Position numbers and translations under genes: made by a program
Shown: positions 12,941 to 25,902 of the stretch, piece by piece
Numbering within the stretch: position 1 is the stretch's first letter
Layout of the letters: each line of letters starts with the position of its first letter
The notes under the pieces: model-generated
The model's input: only the letters and a program-made list of their open reading frames with translations
Told to the model about the DNA's origin: nothing
The model's database searches: none
NCBI GenBank assembly: GCA_003117195.1
Contig: BDSI01000111.1
Location: forward strand, 261,001-325,000
DNA: 64,000 nt
Reading direction: 5' to 3'
Source of the DNA: Eudorina sp. 2006-703-Eu-15
Taxonomy: Eukaryota > Chlorophyta > Chlorophyceae > Chlamydomonadales > Volvocaceae

Positions 12941-14641
12941 GCCCCCGCCTCTTATATACTCGCTACAAAATCTTCATCTCGCTCGTACAACGCACATCTC
13001 TGTGTACTGCATGCGCCCCGAAACCTCTTCCGAGACCTGTTTAGGAAAGCAGCTTCGCTACATTCCAATCGTCGCGGTTCGTAGATTCCTGCTTCCGATA
13101 CCTCTCCTCGAGCACCACGAGCATCCTCTTCCTTAATAATTCTGCTATATTCCTTTCCGATACTCCTCTCACGAGCACCGCTCGCACCGCTCGCTTCCTG
13201 GTCCTTGGTTGCTGAAATATTAGTATGCTTCTGCCTAGTGCTGATGATTATTATGGCATTCATGGCTATTCCACTGATTCATTCGCCGCCGCGCGTTTGC
13301 GAGTACTGCTGATGACCTGAGACTGTCCTGTCCATTCTTCGTTTGCTGAGGTCGGTGAACGAGGGATTGAAATCGTTCGTCACAGCTCACTTTGGTTCGG
13401 CCGTCGTTTTGTCAAGCCGCGCACCTAGCTCTCTATTAATGATGAACGTATTCATTTCGTTCCCGAAAGCTAATGGTAAGCCTACAGACTGCAGCCATGT
13501 TACATTCCAGCTTCCTCCCGAGTTGCCTCACATCGCTCGACTGCAAGGCAGTACACCTGTATGACCCGCCGTTTCCTCCATTCTGAAGTTAACAAAACGT
13601 TCCTCGCATTTTTGCGTATCTAATATTATAACGGCGCGGCTCTGGCTGAACTGTGCGTTCATGTTGCGATTCATCGTCTTTCATGTTCTGAACTTGCTGT
13701 CCGCGTCACTTCTGTAAATTGTTTTTACACCACTGCGATTGATTTTAAATTCCCTTATGGATGCTTTTCAGTCGCATGCGTTTCGCAACTGCCTTCACGT
13801 CATGGTAAGCCCGCTTTGCTCGTCATCACATTGTTCAACCGTCGTTCTGCAGCGCTGCGCACCTCTTCTTACATGACAACAATTACGGTGTTTTGAGATA
13901 AAGTTTCATCGCGGTGTGCTTCATAATGCTTCAGCTCGTTTCCTTCTCTGCGGATTATGGATGGATCGCCCGCCACGATTCGCAACTCACTGTCTGACAC
14001 TGAAACTGCCCGCACCACTGTCTTATGTCTTTGCTGCACAACGTATGAACCATTTCGTGTACGTCCTTAATGTTAGCGTCGCGGCTCGGGACAACACGTC
14101 CACTCTTTGTTTCATTATGGTCCACTTTCCAACCGCTTGCACGCGTCACTGACACTCTCCCAATGAACGGGCTCTCCAAAGCCACATTCCCACATTGTCA
14201 TGGCATCAACGGGCTGTCCAAACCCATAAGCCTACTCTATCGTGGCAGCTTGGTTTCCATGGTCGTAATGGGGCACCATAACGATGAATTGCAAACTGCC
14301 ATGATAGTGTACCTGCCTCATGCAAGTGCATCCTCATGTGTACTACGTGTGCCTCCTTGCAGACTCTCATAATCATGCACGTCCTTCCTTCACCTGCTAT
14401 GTGGGTTTTCATAACTGCTTTCCTTTCATGTCCGCCATGTGCCTCTTCATTATCCATCACAGCACTGACTCGTCATGCCAGGGGGGGGTCGACAGGGGGG
14501 GTTCCCCCCATGTCCATTAAGGGGGGGTGCGGGGGGGCATAGCCCCCCCGCGGAAGCCCTTTCTCATCCCTGCATAGTCTTTTTAATGGGGCGGGGGCTG
14601 TTATTATTATTAGTATTGTTATTATTATTATTATTATTATT
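12941..14641 (+). repeat. Macrosatellite unit 6 (type C)
   Basis: It is almost identical to unit 2 over its whole length apart from one missing head repeat and a different ATT length. This points to a recent segmental copy rather than independent descent. Confidence 0.85.
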
Positions 14642-16974
14642 GCCCCCGCCTCTTATACACTCGCTACGCAATCTTGACGAGCAAGTACATCTCGGTCGTA
14701 CAGCACATCCAAGCCACACATCGCGAAGATCCTTCAGATGCGAGATGCTTGATGCACATGCCCAACGTTGTCATCTCGTTGTCAACCATTCCAGAACGCA
14801 AGCCATCCGCTCCATTATCCGCAACTTTATCATCTATTTCCGTGCGCTTGCCAGCAGCACAATAAAGCAATACAACAACAAGGTCGTGAACACCGCTCGC
14901 TTCCTTTTCGCTGCAAAATATGCTTCTGCCTAGTTCTGCTGATGATGACGTTCATTGCTATTGCGAAAATTCATTATTATGACGATTCCGCTGAGTAGTA
15001 TTCCATTCCGCTTGCGAGCAGACAGTGCAACGCTACGTTCACGAACGCCGCGCGGCGTTTGCTAGTTTTGACGACCACGTTGCACTGCCCATTCTTCAGC
15101 GCATTCAACATTCGTCACGTACCACTGCCATAGACGCCACGTTGGTGCTGTGTCCTTTGCTGCTGAGGTCGGTGAACGGGTTCAAATCGCTCCTCGCTTT
15201 CCACTTTCGTTGCGCCGCCGTTTTGTGAAGCCGCGCAGCTCTCTATTAATGACCATACTTTTTACCGCCCGAAAGCTGTTGGTATGCGTACAGACTGCTG
15301 CCTTCTTACAGGCCAGCTTCCTGCCGAGTTGCCACACATCGCTCGACTGCAAGGCAGTACACCTCTATGGCCCGCAGTTTTCTCCGTTCTTAACCTAAGA
15401 ACACGTCCATCACATTATTGCTTATTTCATATTATAACGGTGCGGCTTTGGCGCGCGGCTGAACTCATCGTTCATGTTGCGATTGATCGTATTTCATGCT
15501 CCCGCCGACATAGCTTCAAGTTGCTTTCCGCTTCACTACTGTCAATTGTTCTTACACCACTGGCATTCGTTTTAAATTTCCTTTTGGATGCTTTTCAGTC
15601 GCATGAGTTTCTTAACTCACTAAACGTCATGTTCCGACATTGCCTTAATAAGTTGCTGTTCGCATCAGTACTGGGGATTGTTTTTACACCACTGGCATTC
15701 GTTTTAAATGCCTTTCTGGATGCTCATCAGTCGCACGCGTTTCTTACCGCACTTAACGTCACGTTACGTATCTGTGGCCCGCCGCTTCGTCAATTTGTCA
15801 ACCGTCATTTTCAAGCGCTGCGGACCTCTTATTTCGTGACAGTCCATTCTTAAGTTATCAAAACGTTCCTCGCATTATTGCGTATCTAATTTTATAACGG
15901 CGCGGCTTTGGCTGAACTGTGCGTTCATGCTGCGATTCATTACATTCATCGTCGTTCATGTTCCGAACTTGCTTTCCACTTCAGTACTGTTCATTGTCTT
16001 TATACCACTGGCATTCGTTTTAAATTGCGTTCTGGATGCTGTCCAGTCGCATGCGTTTTTTAGCTCGCTCAACGTGTTGCGACATTGCTTAATAACTTCC
16101 TTTCCGCATCAGTACTGTGAATTCTTTGTACACCACAGGCATTCTTTTTAAATTCCCTTCTATGTGCTTATCAGTCGCATGCATTTTTTTACCTCGCTTC
16201 ACGTCATGTTACGTACTTGTGGCCCTGTTCGTCACATCCTCAACCGTCACTTTCAGGTCCTGCGCAGAACTGTTTACGTGGCTGAAATTACGGTGTTGTT
16301 TTATGATGTTTGGTTGCGGTAACGGTCTGCATGCTTCATAACGCCTGACGCTCTTTTTTTTTTGCCGAACGGCCTCCGTGATTCACATTACTGTCCGCAC
16401 AGCTGTGCAATTTCGGTGCAGCACGTATCAGCACTTTCGCATACTTCCGTATTTATAGCGTCACGGCTCGGGAGAACACGTCCAACTGTCATCCACTTTC
16501 CAACCGCTTCAGCAACCTTGCTTGCATGCATGCCTCGTTGACACTCTTCTTATAATCGGGCTGTCCAAACCCACAACCGTGCATTATCATGGCAGCTTGC
16601 ATCTCATCATCGTGGTGGGTGATGCACCACAACGATGAATTGCAAACTGCCATGATACTGTACCTGCCTCTTGCAAGTGCATTCTCATGCATGTGTACTA
16701 TACCTGCTTGCAGAGTCTCATAATCATGCACATCCTGCCGTCAGCTCCTATGTGGGTTTTCATGTCTGCTTTCCTTTCATGTCTGCCAGGTGCCTCTTCT
16801 CTATCCATCACAGCACTGACTCGTCATGCCAGGGGGGGTCGACAGGGGGGGTTCCCCCCATGTCCATTAAGGGGGGGTGCGGGGGGCATAGCCCCCCGCG
16901 AAACACCTTCTCCATCCCTGGATAGTCTTTCTAATGGGGCGGGGGCTGTTATTATTATTAGTATTGTTATTATT
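14642..16974 (+). repeat. Macrosatellite unit 7 (type B)
   Basis: This type B unit is nearly identical to unit 13 (28,280-30,582), including a T-run near 16,350 that matches the one near 29,960. It has the 189-codon sub-repeat frame at 15,284-15,853. Confidence 0.85.
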
Positions 16975-19065
16975 GCCCCCGCCTCTTATATACTCGCTAC
17001 AATCTGGACGAGCAATCTCTGTACTGCACGCGCCCCGAAACCATGCGCCGCCGAATCCATTCGTAGATACCTGCTTCCGATACCTGCTTCCGATACCTGT
17101 TTCCCATACCTGTTACGCTATATGCTACATTCCAACCGTCGCGATTCGAAGATTCCTTTGCGATACTCTCGCGAGCACCGCTGTTCGCTGCAAAATTAAT
17201 ATATGCTTCTGCCTAGTGCTGATGCTGATGACATTCCGCTGATTACGCTGATTCATTGGCCGCGCGTTTGCTAGTACTGCTCATGACGTTGTCCTGCCCA
17301 TTCTTCGGCGCATTCGTCATTCCTGAATTCCCACTGCCAACAAAATGACGTCACGTTTCGCGCTGGTCTACAGTTCTTTGGTGCTGTGTCGTTTGCTGAG
17401 GTCGGTGAACGAGGGATTGAAATCGTTCGTCGCAGCTAACTTTGGTTCGGCCGTCGTTTTGTCAAGCCGCGCACCTAGCTCTGTATTAATGATGAACGTA
17501 TTCATTTCGTTCCCGAAAGCTAATGGTAAGCCTACAGGCTGCAGCCATATTACATTCCAGCTTCCTCACGACTTGCCTCACATCGCTCGACTGCAAGGCA
17601 GTACACCTGTGTGACCCGCCGTTTCCTCCATCATGAAGTTAACAAAACGTTCCTCGCATTTTTGCGTATCTAATATTATAAAGGCGCGGCTCTGGCTGAA
17701 CTGTGCGTTCATGTTGCGATTCATCGTCTTTCCTGTTCTGAACTTGCTGTCCGCGTCACTTCTGTAAATTGTTTTTACACCACTGCGATTGATTTTAAAT
17801 TCCCTTCTGGATGCTTTTCAGTCACATGCGTTTCGGAACTGCCTTAACGTCATGGTAACCCCGCTTTGCTCGTCATCACATTCTTCAACCGTCGTTCTGC
17901 AGCGCTGCGCACCTCTCGTTACGTGACAACAATTACGGTGTTTTGAGAAAAAATTTCATCGCAGTGTGCATCATAAGCAGCTTCCTCCCGACTTACCACA
18001 CATCGCTCGACTGCAAGGCAGTACACCATTATGGTCAGTTGCTTCCCCCTTCTTTAACGAGCAAAGCATTTATTGCATTATTCCTTATCTAAGAATATAA
18101 CGGTGCGGCCCGGGCTGAACTGCGCGTTCATGTTGCGATTAATCGTATTTCGTTCATGTTCCGACATTGCTTCAAGTTGCTCTCCGCATCAGTACTGTGA
18201 TTTATTTTAACACCACTAGCATTCCTTTTCAATTTCCTTCTTTACGCTTTTCAGTCGCATGCGTTTCTTACCTCTCTCATCACCTGCCGGCCTCTTCGTG
18301 ACATCCTTCAACCGTCATTTTCAGGCGCTGCGCACCTCTATTTACGTGACAGCAAGTACGGTGTTGTTAGATGATGTTTCAGTGCGGTGTGCTTGATAAG
18401 GTACGCTTGCCGCTCTTTTCCTTGTGCGGATCGGGCTCCGCGATTCGCAACTCACTTTCCGACGTTAATGTCCGCACCACTGTGAAATGTCTTTGCAGCA
18501 CTACGTACGAACCCTTTAGCATACTTACTTACTTTTAGTGTCGCGGCTCGGGATAACACGTCCACTCTTCGTTTCGTCATCCACTTTCCAACGCTTGCAC
18601 TTTTCCAACCGCTTGCACGCCTCGCTCCAACACTCTTCCACTCTTCCAATAAACGGCCTGTTCAAACCCACAATCCTACATTATCATGGCAGCTTGCTTC
18701 CCATCGTCGTGATGGGGCACCACAACGATGAATTGCAAACTGCCATGATACTGTACCTGCCTCATGCAAGTGCATTCTCATGCATGTGTACTATACCTGC
18801 TTGCAGAGTCTCATAATCATGCACATCCTTCCTTCAGCTCCTATGTGGGTTCTCATGTCTGCTTTCCTTTCATGTCTGCCATGTGCCTCTTCTCTATCCA
18901 TCACAGCACTGACTCGTCATGCCAGGGGGGGTCGACAGGGGGGTTCCCCCATGTCCATTAAGGGGGGTGCGGGGGGGCATAGCCCCCCGCGAAACCCCTT
19001 CTCCATCCCTGGATAGTCTTTATAATGGGGCGGGGGCTGTTATTATTATTAGTATTGTTATTATT
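16975..19065 (+). repeat. Macrosatellite unit 8 (type D)
   Basis: It has a type D head. Near 18,590-18,615 the CTTTCCAACnGCTTGCAC segment is duplicated in tandem. The ATT tract has the minimal length (about 26 bp). Confidence 0.85.
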
Positions 19066-21423
19066 GCCCCCGCCTCTTATACACTCGCTACGCAATCTTG
19101 ACGAGCAAGTACATCTCGGTCGTACAGCACATCCAAGCCACACATCGCGAAGATCCTTCAGATGCGAGATGCTTGATGCACATGCCGAAACAAGGCGTCC
19201 GTAGTAGTATTAGTCTCGTTGTCATCTCGTTGTCAACCATTCCAGAACGCAAACCATCCGCTCCATTATCCGCAACGTTGTTATCATCTATTTCCGTGCG
19301 CTTGCCAGCAGCACAATAAAGCCTTACAACAACAACGCTCGTGAGCACCGCTCGCTTCCTTTTCGCTGCAAAATATGCTTCTGCCTAGTTCTGCTGATGA
19401 TGACGTTCATTGCTATTGCGAAAATTCATTATTATGACGATTCCGCTGAGTAGTATTCCATTCCGCTTGCGAGCAGACAGTGCAACGCTACGTTCACGAA
19501 CGCCGCGCGGCGTTTGCTAGTTTTGACGACCACGTTGTCCTGCCCATTCTTCAGCGCATTCAACATTCGTCACGTACATACCACTGCCATAGACGCCACG
19601 TTGGTGCTGTGTCCTTTGCTGCTGAGGTCGGTGAACGGGTTCAAATCGCTCCTCGCTTTCCACTTTCGTTGCGCCGCCGTTTTGTGAAGCCGCGCAGCTC
19701 TCTATTAATGACCATACTTTTTACCGCCCGAAAGCTGTTGGTATGCGTACAGACTGCTGCCTTCTTACAGGCCAGCTTCCTGCCGAGTTGCCACACATCG
19801 CTCGACTGCAAGGCAGTACACCTCTATGGCCCGCAGTTTTCTCCGTTCTTAACCTAACAACACGTCCATCACATTATTGCTTATTTCATATTATAACGGT
19901 GCGGCTTTGGCGCGCGGCTGAACTCATCGTTCATGTTGCGATTGATCGTATTATTTCATGCTCCCGCCGACATAGCTTCAAGTTGCTTTCCGCTTCACTA
20001 CTGTCAATTGTTCTTACACCACTGGCATTCGTTTTAAATTTCCTTTTGGATGCTTTTCAGTCGCATGAGTTTCTTAACTCACTAAACGTCATGTTCCGAC
20101 ATTGCCTTAATAAGTTGCTGTTCGCATCAGTACTGGGGATTGTTTTTACACCACTGGCATTCGTTTTAAATGCCTTTCTGGATGCTCATCAGTCGCACGC
20201 GTTTCTTACCGCACTTAACGTCACGTTACGTATCTGTGGCCCGCCGCTTCATCAATTCGTCAACCGTCATTTTCAAGCGCTGCGGACCTCTTATTTCGTG
20301 ACAGTCCATTCTTAAGTTATCAAAACGTTCCTCGCATTATTGCGTATCTAATTTTATAACGGCGCGGCTTTGGCTGAACTGTGCGTTCATGTTGCGATTC
20401 ATCGTCGTTCATGTTCCGAACTTGCTTTCCACTTCAGTACTGTTCATTGTCTTTACACCACTGGCATTCGTTTTAAATTGCGTTCTGGATGCTGTCCAGT
20501 CGCATGCGTTTTTTAGCTCGCTTAACGTGTTGCGACATTGCTTAATAACTTCCTTTCCGCATCAGTACTGTGAATTCTTTGTACACCACAGGCATTCTTT
20601 TTAAGTCCCCTTCTATGTGCTTATCAGTCGCATGCGTTTTTTTACCTCGCTTCACGTCATGTTACGTACTTGTGGCCCTCTTCGTCACATCCTCAACCGT
20701 CACTTTCAGGTACTGCGCAGAACTGTTTACTGTTTACGTGGCTGAAATTACGGTGTTGTTTTATGATGTTTGGTTGCGGTAACGGTCGGCATGTTTCATA
20801 ATGCCTGACGCTCGTTTTCTTGTGCCGAACGGCCTCCGTGATTCACATTACTGTACGCACAGCTGTGCAATTTCGGTGCAGCACGTATGAGCACTTTCGC
20901 ATACTTCCTTATTTATAGCGTCACGGCTCGGGAGATCACGTCCAACCGTCATCCACTTTCCAACCGCTTGCATGCACGCCTCGTTAACACTCTTCTTATA
21001 ATCGGGCTGCCCAAACCCACAACCGTGCATTATCATGGCAGCTTGCATTTCATCGTCGTGGTGGGTGACGCACCACAACGCTGAATTGCACATGCCATGA
21101 TAGTGTACGTTCCTTACTGCACTGACTCCTTTTCATGTGCCTTACTGTGCCTGCTTGCACAGCCTCATCATCATGCACATCCTGCCGTCAGTTGCTATGT
21201 GGTTTTTGCTGTCCGATTTCCTTTCATGGCCGACATGTGCATCTTCGTCATCCATCACAGCACTGACTCGTCATGCCTGGGGGGGTCGACAGGGGGGGTT
21301 CCCCCCCTGTCCATTAAGGGGGGGTGCGGGGGGGCATAGCCCCCCCGCGGAAACCCCTTTTCATCCCTGGATAGTCTTTCTAATGGGGCGGGGGCTGTTA
21401 TTATTATTAGTATTGTTATTATT
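19066..21423 (+). repeat. Macrosatellite unit 9 (type B)
   Basis: The type B head has an insertion near 19,185-19,215 (CCGAAACAAGGCGTC and following), shared with unit 11 and in part with unit 12, that marks a B subfamily. Its tail carries CATGCCTGGGGGG in place of CATGCCAGGGGGG, also shared with units 11 and 12. Confidence 0.85.
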
Positions 21424-23374
21424 GCCCCCGCCTCTTATATACTCGCTACAATCTGGACGAGCAATCTCGGTACGGCACGCGCCCCGAAACCATGCGCCGC
21501 CGAATGGATTCCCATTAGTAGATACATACCTGCTTCCGATACCTGCTTCCGATAGTGTCGTGATTTTTACGCAGATTCATTGGCTGCGCATTTACGTTTG
21601 CATGACGTTGTCCTGCCCATTCTTCGGCTCATTCATCATTCCTCACTTCCCACTGCCAAGAAAATGACGTCACGTTTCGCGCAGCACGTTTGGTGCTGTG
21701 TCGTTTGTCGTGAGGTCGGTGAACGAGGGATTGAAATCGCTCGTAGCAGCTCACTTTGGTTCGGCCGTCGTTTTGTCAAGCCCGCCGCGCACCTAGCTCT
21801 GTATTAATGATGAACGTATTCATTTCGTTCCCGAAAGCTAATGGTAAGCCTACAGGCTGCAGCCATATTACATTCCAGCTTCCTCACGACTTGCCTCACA
21901 TCGCTCGACTGCAAGGCAGTACACCTGTATGACCCGCCGTTTCCTCCATCCTGAAGTTAACAAAACGTTCCTCGCATTTGTGCGTATCTAATATTATAAC
22001 GGCGCGCCTCTGGCTGAACTGTGCGTTCATGTTGCGATTCATCGTCTTTCATGTTCTGAACTTGCTGTCCGCGTCTCTTCTGTAAATGGTTTTCACACCA
22101 CTGCGATTGATTTTAAATTCCCTTCTGGATGCTTTTCAGTCGCATGCGTTTCGGAACTGCCTTAACGTCATGGTAAGCCCGCTTTGCTCGTCATCACATT
22201 CTTCAACCGTCGTTCTGCAGCGCTGCGCACCTCTTGTTACGTGACAACAATTACGGTGTTTTGAGATACAATTTTATCGCGGTGTGCATCATAAGCAGCT
22301 TCGTCCCGACTTGCCACACATCGCTCGACTGCAAGGCAGTACACCATTATGGTCACTTGCTTCCCCCTTCTTTATCGAGCAAAGCATTTATTGCATTGTT
22401 CCTTATCTAACAATATAACGGTGCGGCCCGGGCTGAACTGCGCGTTCATGTTGCGATTAATCGTATTTCGTTCATGTTCCGACATTGCTTTAAGTTGCTC
22501 TCCGCATCAGTACTGTGATTTGTTTTAACACCACTAGCATTCCTTTTCAATATCCTTCTTTACACTTCTCAGTCGCATGCGTTTCTTTCCTCTCTTAACG
22601 TCATCACCTGCCGGCCTCTTCGTGACATCCTTCAACCGTCATGTTCAGGCGCTGCGCACCTCTTTTTACGTGACAGCAATTACGGTGTTGTTAGATGATG
22701 TTTCAGTGCGGTGTGCTTGTGATAAGGTAGGCTTGCCGCTCTTTCCCTTGTGCGGATCGGGCTCCGTGATTCGCTACTCAGTTTCCGACGTTAATGTCCG
22801 CACCACTGTGAAATGTCTTTACAGCACTACGTAGGAACCCTTTAGCATACTTCCTTACTTTTAGCGTCGCGGCTCGGGATAACACGTCCACTCTTCGTTT
22901 CGTCATCCACTTGCCAACCGCTTGCACGCCTCACTCCAACACTCTTCCACTCTTCCAATAAACGGCCTGTTCAAACCCACAATCCTACATTATCATGGCA
23001 GCTTGCTTCCCATCGTCGTGATGGGCCACCACAACAATGAATTGCAAGCTGCCATGATACTGTACCTGCCTCATGCAAGTGCATTCTCATGCATGTGTAC
23101 TATACCTTCTTGCAGAGTCTCATAATCATGCACATCCTTCCTTCAGCTGCTATGTGAGTTCTCATGTCTGCTTTCCTTTCATGTCTGCCATGTGCCTCTT
23201 CTCTATCCATCACAGCACTGACTCGTCATGCCAGGGGGGGTCGACAGGGGGGTTCCCCCCATGTCCATTAAGGGGGGGTGCGGGGGGCATAGCCCCCCGC
23301 GGAACCCCTCTTCATCCCTGGATAGTCTTTCTAATGGGGCGGGGGCTGTTATTATTATTAGTATTGTTATTATT
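21424..23374 (+). repeat. Macrosatellite unit 10 (type D)
   Basis: The type D head is shortened: the segment between about 21,555 and 21,570 joins the early head directly to the ACGCAGATTCATTGGC region. The body and tail otherwise follow unit 5. Confidence 0.85.
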
Positions 23375-25703
23375 GCCCCCGCCTCTTATACACTCGCTAC
23401 GCAATCTTGACGAGCAAGTACATCTGGGTCGTACAGCACATCCAAGCCACACATCGCGAAGATCCTTCAGATGCGAGATGCTTGATGCACATGCCGAAAC
23501 AAGGCGTCAGTAGTAGTATTAGTCTCGTTGTCATCTCGTTGTCAACCATTCCAGAACGCAAACCATCCGCTCCATTATCCGCAACGTTATCATCTGTATT
23601 TATTTCCGTGCGCTTGCCAGCAGCACAATAAAGCATTACAACAACAACGCTCGTGAGCACCGCTCGCTTCCTTTTCGCTGCAAAATATGCTTCTGCCTAG
23701 TTCTGCTGATGATGACGTTCATTGCTATTGCGATAATTCATTATTATGACGATTCCGCTGAGTAGTACTCCATTCCGCTTGCGAGCAGACAGTGCAACGC
23801 TACGTTCACGAACGCCGCGCGGCGTTTGCTAGTTTTGACGACCACGTTGTCCTGCCCATTCTTCAGCGCATTCAACATTCGTCACGTACCACTGCCATAG
23901 ACGCCACGTTGGTGCTGTGTCCTTTGCTGCTGAGGTCGGTGAACGGGTTCAAATCGCTCCTCGCTTTCCACTTTCGTTGCGCCGCCGTTTTGTGAAGCCG
24001 CGCAGCTCTCTATTAATGACCATACTATTTACCGCCCGAAAGCTGTTGGTATGCGTACAGACTGCTGCCTTTTTACAGGCCAGCTTCCTGCCGAGTTGCC
24101 ACACATACATCGCTCGACTGCAAGGCAGTACACCTCTATGGCCCGCAGTTTTCTCCGTTCTTAACCTAACAACACGTCCATCACATTATTGCTTATTTCA
24201 TATTATAACGGTGCGGCTTTGGCGCGCGGCTGAACTCATCGTTCATGTTGCGATTGATCGTATTTCATGCTCCCGCCGACATAGCTTCAAGTTGCTTTCC
24301 GCTTCACTACTGTCAATTGTTCTTACACCACTGGCATTCGTTTTAAATTTCCTTTTGGATGCTTTTCAGTCGCATGAGTTTCATAACTCACTAAACGTCA
24401 TGTTCCGACATTGCCTTAATAAGTTGCTGTCCGCATCAGTACTGGGGATTGTTTCTACACCACTGGCATTCGTTTTAAATGCCTTTCTGGATGCTCATCA
24501 GTGGCACGCGTTTCTTACCGCACTTAACGTCACGTTACATATCTGTGGCCCGCCGCTTCATCAATTCGTCAACCGTCATTTTCAAGCGCTGCGGACCTCT
24601 TATTTCGTGACAGTCCATTCTTAAGTTATCAAAACGTTCCTCGCATTATTGCGTATCTAATTTTATAACGGCGCGGCTTTGGCTGAACTGTGCGTTCATG
24701 TTGCGATTCATCGTCGTTCATGTTCCGAACTTGCTTTCCACTTCAGTACTGTTCATTGTCTTTACACCACTGGCATTCGTTTTAAATTGCGTTCTGGATG
24801 CTGTCCAGTCGCATGCATTTTTTAGCTCGCTTAACGTGTTGCGACATTGCTTAATAACTTCCTTTCCGCATCAGTACTGTGAATTCTTTGTACACCACAG
24901 GCATTCTTTTTAAGTCCCCTTCTATGTGCTTATCAGTCGCATGCGTTTTTTTACCTCGCTTCACGTCATGTTACGTACTTGTGGCCCTCTTCGTCACATC
25001 CTCAACCGTCACTTTCAGGTACTGCGCAGAACTGTTTACTGTTTACGTGCCTGAAAATACGGTGTTGTTTTATGATGTTTGGTTGCGGTAACGGTCGGCA
25101 TGTTTCATAATGCCTGACGCTCGTTTTCTTGTGCCGAACGGCCTCCGTGATTCACATTACTGTACGCACAGCTGTGCAATTTCGGTGCAGCACGTATGAG
25201 CACTTTCGCATACTTCCTTATTTATAGCGTCACGGCTCGGGAGATCACGTCCAACCGTCATCCACTTTCCAACCGCTTGCATGCACGCCTCGTTAACACT
25301 CTTCTTATAATCGGGCTGCCCAAACCCACAACCGTGCATTATCATGGCAGCTTGCATTTCATCGTCGTGGTGGGTGACGCACCACAACGCTGAATTGCAC
25401 ATGCCATGATAGTGTACGTTCCTTACTGCACTGACTCCTTTTCATGTGCCTTACTGTGCCTGCTTGCACAGCCTCATCATCATGCACATCCTGCCGTCAG
25501 TTGCTATGTGGTTTTTGCTGTCCGATTTCCTTTCATGGCCGACATGTGCATCTTCGTCATCCATCACAGCACTGACTCGTCATGCCTGGGGGGTCGACAG
25601 GGGGGGTTCCCCCCTGTCCATTAAGGGGGGGTGCGGGGGGGCATAGCCCCCCGCGGAAACCCCTTTTCATCCCTGGATAGTCTTTCTAATGGGGCGGGGG
25701 CTG

Positions 25704-25757
<54 letters not shown>

Positions 25758-25822
25758 TCAAACCCCTTCTCCATCCCTGGATAGTCTGTCTAATGGGGCG
25801 GGGGCTGTTATTATTATTAGTA

Positions 25823-25902
<80 letters not shown>
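23375..25902 (+). repeat. Macrosatellite unit 11 (type B, double ATT end)
   Basis: This is a B-subfamily unit. A 4-bp insertion near 24,105 (CACACATACATCGC) shifts the frame of the usual 189-codon run. The end is doubled: an ATT tract at about 25,703-25,756, then a second truncated CTTCTCCATCCCTGGATAG and GGGGCGGGGGCTG block, then a second ATT tract at about 25,808-25,902. Confidence 0.85.
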
